From Triplophysa rosa (Eukaryota > Chordata > Actinopteri > Cypriniformes > Nemacheilidae): a DNA stretch of 64,000 nt. Positions 59,301 to 64,000 of the stretch are shown here, one piece after another; the stretch's first letter is position 1, and each line of letters begins with the position of its first letter. The notes under the pieces are model-generated. The model was not told the DNA's origin, searched no databases, and saw only the letters and a program-made list of their open reading frames with translations. The stretch lies in contig NC_079893.1 of assembly GCF_024868665.1 (NCBI RefSeq), forward strand, positions 6,527,854-6,591,853, written 5' to 3'. The position numbers and the translations under genes are program-made.

Positions 59301-61517
59301 AATCACTTACTGCCCTCCATCCGCACTTCGCTCACTTCATGCAGAAAGAATTTTGTATCACCATAGTGCCTAAATGTATGTAAATGCAGGAAATGGGATT
59401 CAAATCAAAAACATTTTCCCCCATTTTGTGTCCCCCCCACTTCTCAAACCAAAGTAACACCCTTGGCGATCACCCTCATTCATTTTTTACTGAATGCCGT
59501 TTCTTTTATATGATGTTGGATGATGTACTTCTGAACACAATGTTTTATTGTCCTTCTAGATAATGTCTCTTTTGACCAAAGGAAACAAACAGAGGACTCA
59601 GGAGTCCACTGCCGCCAACAAGACATCATCTCGCTCTCATGCTATCCTGCAGGTCAGTGCAGAACACACCCTAACTGGGTACATGACCTCAAACTGGCAC
59701 ACTGTCTAAGCGGGAGCCTGTCTACTGCTCTACAGGTGACGGTCAAACAAAAGAGCCGAGTAAAGGATATCAACGAGGAGGTCCGAGTGGGAAAACTCTT
59801 CATGGTAGACTTGGCAGGAACCGAGCGGGCGTCACAGGTCTGCTGCGTGTTTTGTTTGTCAATGAAAGACCTCAAATTATTTAGAGATGGCACATTTTAT
59901 AATTTAACACTCTCTATCAACTTTCAGTTATATTACTAATTTAGTCTTTTTAATCGTTCATTATTTACATGCATGTAATGATAAATAAAGTATTAGAGCA
60001 GCTTATATTGCAGCTACCAATTTCTGAATGTGCTATAATGGAATATTCTTATAAATTATTAATTGCTTGCTATTATTAAAAAAAAGTTATTATTGTTGTA
60101 TTATTGATATAAATGTTTTTTGAATACATAGTATTTTATATCCTTCATTTAATTTATAATATTGATTATTATAATATTGATTTATTTGATAATTATTTTT
60201 CTATATAATTAATATTTCTCCTTTTAATAACACTTCTAGGTTTATTTAATGTCTATTTCATATTTATATTTTAATAGTTGAATTTTGAGTCCCAATATAA
60301 CGTGGCTGAAATTGGGTACTGTCACTTTAAGATTAGTTAATGAACTTTGCTTATTGTGCTTTTTGTAAGTTTATTGTTTACTTTTTGTTGCAGAAACCTC
60401 TGTAAAATAGAGGTATATATTGACTTCAAATATATGTAGACTGGATAAAACAAAGTAAAACTGAAGATACGTGTAGAACGTAATCACCAACAAAACATGA
60501 CATTTCTGTTCTGAAGATCCTCAGTCTCCTTCTTCCTCCCAGACACAAAACAGAGGCAAGCGGATGAAAGAAGGCGCACATATCAATCGCTCTCTGTTAG
60601 CACTGGCCAACTGCATCAATGCTTTGAGTGAGAAGTGTGGTAAAGGGGCTCAGTTTGTCAACTACAGAGACAGCAAACTCACCAGACTTCTGAAGGTGTG
60701 CCAAACCAACCGGACTAAAACGTCGCTAGCATATCTTATCTAGAATTATTGAAACACTTTGTTGCAACACGGTTGCAGTAAGTTTTGCTGTTAATTTCAG
60801 GATGCTCTGGGGGGAAACAGTCGCACCGTCATGATCACTCACATCAGTCCTGCCAGCACCAACTTTGAAGAATCGAGAAACACACTGGTTTATGCTGACA
60901 AAGCCAAAAATATACGAACCAAGGTAAAAAAAACAACAACCTCAATATAGTGTTTGTGTGTTAGAGTGCTATTAAAGTCCAAGTGAAATAAAAAATTACA
61001 AATCCAATTTTGTCATGAAATATGGCAGCGTTTATTGTAAAAAGCTTATCAGTGTGAGTCATTCTCTTTGAAATTCATGTGCCCTCATAATCTTCAGTTA
61101 AAATCTGAAAATGCACTTCCGCCCTCTAGTGACTATGCATCTAAAATTTTTCATTTGAAATTCCGCTTTACTCGGAAATGTGTCGGAATATGGAAGTAAA
61201 AACGGTCGCAACTTCCAGTTCACTGGGACGTTAAAACTTGAAGTGAACATTTTTAATTCTTGATTCATGTTTTTATTTTTAACCGACAATGCTTAACTGT
61301 CCCATTGTGGCAGTTGTATCAGTTATTTCATTACTGTATGTTGAGATATAGCCTCTTGTTTTTTTATTTTAGGTGAAACGCAATTTGCTGAATGTTTCCT
61401 ATCACCTGGCCCAGTACACAAGCATTATCGCTGACCTGCGAAGTGAGATCAAATGGCTTCATGCAAAGATCGACAAAGAGCAGCAGAAAGGACAGAAAGA
61501 CATTCGTGAAATTCAAG
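56319..61517 (+). CDS. kif19: KIF19, kinesin family member 19 (N-terminal part; gene continues beyond the window)
   Basis: A kinesin-8-like motor that acts at ciliary tips and depolymerises microtubules to limit cilium length. Eleven coding exons are in the window: 56319-56360, 56700-56780, 56892-57002, 57366-57453, 57607-57743, 57920-58045, 59560-59652, 59736-59837, 60543-60695, 60801-60923, 61373-61517; all junctions keep phase, giving 400 residues plus one base. Motor motifs: P-loop GPTGAGKT at 105-112, switch I SSRSH at 218-222, switch II DLAGTE at 251-256 (more often DLAGSE), then [16 protein letters not shown] and [20 protein letters not shown]. The neck region has [20 protein letters not shown], which separates KIF19 from KIF18. 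The start is the ATG after [16 protein letters not shown] aligns with the family N-terminus. The last exon ends with a split codon, so the tail (human total 998) lies to the right. Confidence 0.95.
57026..57235. mobile_element. MITE in KIF19 intron 3
   Basis: GGGTTTCACAGACAAGGCTT and GTTTAAGCCAGGACTATGCC are the signature of a common fish MITE. The right end is not well defined. Confidence 0.5.
58046..58510. other. KIF19 intron 6, left part
   Basis: A long intron (58046-59559). The left part has CCCCCC-rich and CGTCGCG words (58130-58260) and no exon-like signal. Confidence 0.4.
58511..58775. repeat. Diverged minisatellite in KIF19 intron 6
   Basis: About four units of 56-62 bp. Each begins near ATAAACAGGTAGGATGATTT (58511, about 58573, about 58632, about 58693, 58749) and contains AATA(T/C)CCTGTCA and CTACCAG. 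The units differ at many positions, so it is an old array. Confidence 0.65.
59165..59240 (-). mobile_element. Possible SINE head in KIF19 intron 6
   Basis: The minus strand shows AGTGGCTTAAAGTGTAAAGT and GAGTTTCTAATCCCGC, resembling a tRNA A-box and B-box pair. Weak match. Confidence 0.3.
60969..61240. mobile_element. MITE in KIF19 intron 10
   Basis: TTAAAGTCCAAGTGAA on the left and CAGTTCACTGGGACGTTAAA on the right form imperfect inverted ends. It is homologous, inverted, to the element in EIF3B intron 3. Confidence 0.7.
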
Positions 61518-61664
61518 GTGTTTGTTAATTTTCAATGTTTGCATTTGAGTAATTGACATATACGTTGTTTTATCAACGTCAAGAATTGAGGCTTATATGT
61601 TCATCTTCAAATCTGTGTGTAGTGTTTAAACTCCTTTTCCATGTTTTCTGTTTAACTTACAATA

Positions 61665-61806
61665 TGATGTAAGCACGTATGAACGTAGAGCAAGGTACGT
61701 GAGTTACCACGTAATGCGTGAACAGAATGCAAAGTAAAAGCATGTTCCAAACCGAGCCTTCCTGTCTACGTGATCTTTCTTTTATTTAAACGAGAAAGAT
61801 GCTACA
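61665..61806 (+). mobile_element. Candidate short 5' LTR of the gypsy element
   Basis: From TGATGTAAGCACG to GATGCTACA, a TG...CA block of 142 bp lies immediately before CTTGGCGACAAGTGATG, which looks like a primer-binding site. The 3' LTR is outside the window, so neither the boundary nor the target duplication can be checked. Confidence 0.4.
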
Positions 61807-61911
61807 ACTTGGCGACAAGTGATGAACGGATTAAAAGACTTGCACGTGAGTCTACCACAAAAGAAAATATAACACAGAAATAAACACTGAAGACAGCACA
61901 CGGATCGCGAG

Positions 61912-64000
61912 ATGACGACTCTCCCACATTTTCCTAAGTTCGATTTCCACTCCGAACCCAGCTCTGTCGGCTCGAGATGGAAAAATAGGCAGAGTCGATT
62001 TGATAACTACCTATGTGCATTTAACATCAAGGAGGATAAGCAGAAACCAGAGAAGATTACGCTACGCCTGGACGCGTATTTCTGTCCTAAAGAGTATGAA
62101 ACGTATTTATTCAGACAAGCAAGACAACGTGAAGATGAAACATTGGATGCATATCATACTAGACTAAGGCAGATGGCAACTAAGTGCGAGTTCACAAACC
62201 CAGACAAAGAAATCAAGTCACAGATAATTCTAAGCTGCAGTTCATGACACCTCCGCAAGATGGCACTACAGTTATTAGATGCAGGAAGAGCTCAAGAAAC
62301 AGCAGATAAACAAGCAGCTGACATAGAAGAGCATGCAAAACCATCCAAATCATTTGTAACACACGCAGTAGTAAACAAGAAAACACTGTACAAAGATGAG
62401 CAGAGAAGTTTTAAAACAAAAACTATGTAACAACTGCGGAGGACATTTCCCACACGATGGAAGACTGTCCAGCAAAAGGAAAAATCTGTAAAGTCTGCGG
62501 AAAACTGAACCATTTTCAAAGATGCTGCAGGTAGACACGTTATACAACCAACAACTCAAATCCAACAAAGCCCAAATTTCAGAAGACGGAAAAAAGGTGA
62601 ACGCTGTACTCACAGAGGATACGGCATGTGAAACCAATCCATGCGTGTTAACAAGTTCGGATGAAAATTACGTCTATAACATACACACAGTTCAACATTC
62701 ACAACAACCTCAGTCACAAGTGGAGATCGCAAGGGCGCCCACGAAGGTCATAATTGATTCAGGCGCAAGCGTAAACATTGTTGATGACACTTACGTACCA
62801 CAAACTAAAGTGCAAAATCACACTAAAGCCCTCTGATGCCAAGATTTTTGCACATGGTTCTTCGACTCCACTTCCACTAAAAGGGAAATTTCAAGCCAAA
62901 ATCAGCTCCAACAACAAAGACACAGTAGCCACGTTCTATGTGATCGATGGTAACTCTGGTTCTCTACTAAACTACAGCTCCCCAACAAAACTTGGAATCC
63001 TTCAGATAGCCGGCGCAGTGTCTAACCAGACAGCTGAAGTCCCCACAGTGCATCAGTTGCTAGAAGAATACAAGGACCTCTTTCAAGGCATCAGAAAGCT
63101 GAAAGACTTTCAAGTGAAGTTACACATAGATGAGCCCGTAAAGCCAACAGTACAACCGCACAGACGAATTCCATTCCACATAAGTTGAGAAAGAACTTGA
63201 AAAACTTAAAAAACAGGGTATCATTGAAAATGTCAGTGGTCCGACGCCCTGGGTATCACCTGTAGTATTGGCACCAAAGCCCAAAAATCCTGACAATGTG
63301 CGCATATGTATGGACATGCGAATACCAAATCAAGCCATTCAAAGAGAACGGCATGTCACTCCAAGGGTGGACGATCTAAAACATGATTTGAATGGAGCCG
63401 TGCTTTTCACAAAACTGGATCTGAATGCTGGGTATCATCAGCTTGAACTACATCCAGACTCCAGATACATAACAACATTCACGACTCATGCAGGACTCTG
63501 GAGGTATGCTCGTTTAAATTTTGGGGATTAATTCAGCTGCCGAAGTGTTTCAAAACACAATGCAGAAAGTCCTTCATGGAATTCCAAATGTCAAAAATAT
63601 GAGTGACGACATCATAGTCTACGGGAAATCACGAGATGAGCACGATGCTGGCCTTCAAGCTGTATTCAAGAGACTAAGAGAAAAAAATCTCACTCTCAAC
63701 AAAGACAAGTGCGAGTACAGCAAAAGAATTCTTTGGATATGTGTTTTTAAGACAAAGGAATTTCTGCAGATCCGAAGAAGGTAACAGCCATTAAAAACCT
63801 CCCAGCGCCACAGAATGTGTCTGAAGTACGCAGTCTGCTCGGAATGACAACATATTGTTCACGCTTCATTAAACACACAAACTGGACAAGATATTCTCAA
63901 CCTTTGGCGTACCCAGAACAGTCAAAACTGATAACGGCCCACCATTTAACAGTCATTGTTTTGCTGACTTCAGTTCATATTTTGGATTCAAACTCAGAAA
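61912..64000 (+). pseudogene. Ty3/gypsy retrotransposon gag-pol, degenerate and internally deleted, inside KIF19
   Basis: In order: a Gag start (61912, MTTLPHFPKFDFHSEP) stopped at about 62245; a zinc-knuckle region (62425-62530) with CNNCGGHFPH and, after a frame break, CKVCGKLNHFQRCC; a protease IIDSGASVNIVDD (about 62750); and the reverse transcriptase from about 63185 (WVSPVVLAPKPKNP, FTKLDLNAGYHQLELHPD, and MSDDIIVYG in place of the usual YxDD, a variant common in this gypsy clade). At least five frame breaks or stops interrupt it (62247, about 62450, about 62832, 63188, about 63529, about 63740). After the RT connection segment (LPAPQNVSEVRSLLG) the sequence jumps near 63883 into the late integrase core (TVKTDNGPPFN), so RNase H and the first half of integrase are deleted. 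Same orientation as KIF19. Dead element. Confidence 0.88.

Noticed and set aside
56319..61517. KIF18-type kinesin-8 instead of KIF19
   Set aside because: The neck [20 protein letters not shown] and the N-terminus follow KIF19; the exon pieces before the P-loop also match KIF19 better as far as I can recall the family.
1..64000. CRISPR array, operon or prokaryotic system
   Set aside because: Genes are spliced eukaryotic genes; the direct repeats seen are microsatellites, target duplications or transposon copies, with no repeat-spacer pattern.

Overview
The window is vertebrate genomic DNA, almost certainly from a teleost fish and probably a cypriniform. The reasons are spliced vertebrate-type genes with GT-AG introns, very high MITE and microsatellite content, a V-SINE core, CR1/L2-type LINE tails, and several short inverted-repeat element families that I recognise as common in cyprinids. 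The species call is inference. The sequence carries two assembly gaps (3 N at 8144-8146 and 125 N at 21827-21951).

Layout. Roughly 1-36700 holds no host gene that I can support. It is a transposon graveyard with unique spacers: two solo LTRs with perfect 5-bp target duplications (1610-2221 and 35334-35714), complete copies of a short hAT-like element with perfect 8-bp duplications, a 310-bp hAT MITE nested in a hairpin-bearing repeat, TTAA-flanked MITEs, a V-SINE, a Tc1-like relic, a decayed multi-copy fish gene fragment (SAMD3-like, minus strand, 25060-26045), and a 478-bp duplication on both sides of the large gap that looks like two haplotypes joined end to end. Between 36740 and 42111 lie two CR1/L2-type LINE 3' fragments and a tandem array of three decayed G-protein alpha-subunit (G12/13 class) copies.

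The gene-rich right third is clean. BRAT1 (minus, 42382-47181, 13 coding exons, 823 codons) is head-to-head with EIF3B (plus, 47599-53548, 18 coding exons, 681 codons), with 417 bp between the start codons. Every exon junction in both genes keeps phase when joined, so these two models are complete and intact. KIF19 begins at 56319 on the plus strand; 11 coding exons covering about 400 residues, with the full motor domain, are present before the window ends. A degenerate Ty3/gypsy retrotransposon with several frame breaks and an internal deletion lies downstream of the last KIF19 exon seen, presumably in an intron.

Functional picture. EIF3B is the scaffold of the eIF3 translation initiation complex, BRAT1 is a HEAT-repeat protein linked to ATM signalling and Integrator-type RNA processing, and KIF19 is a ciliary-tip depolymerising kinesin. 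They do not form one pathway. The links are positional: a shared bidirectional promoter for BRAT1/EIF3B, and retention of a G-alpha-12/13-type neighbour beside BRAT1, as GNA12 lies near BRAT1 in mammals. I found no undescribed multi-gene system. The most unusual features are the decayed G-alpha array, the haplotype-junction duplication and the hairpin and foldback repeats.
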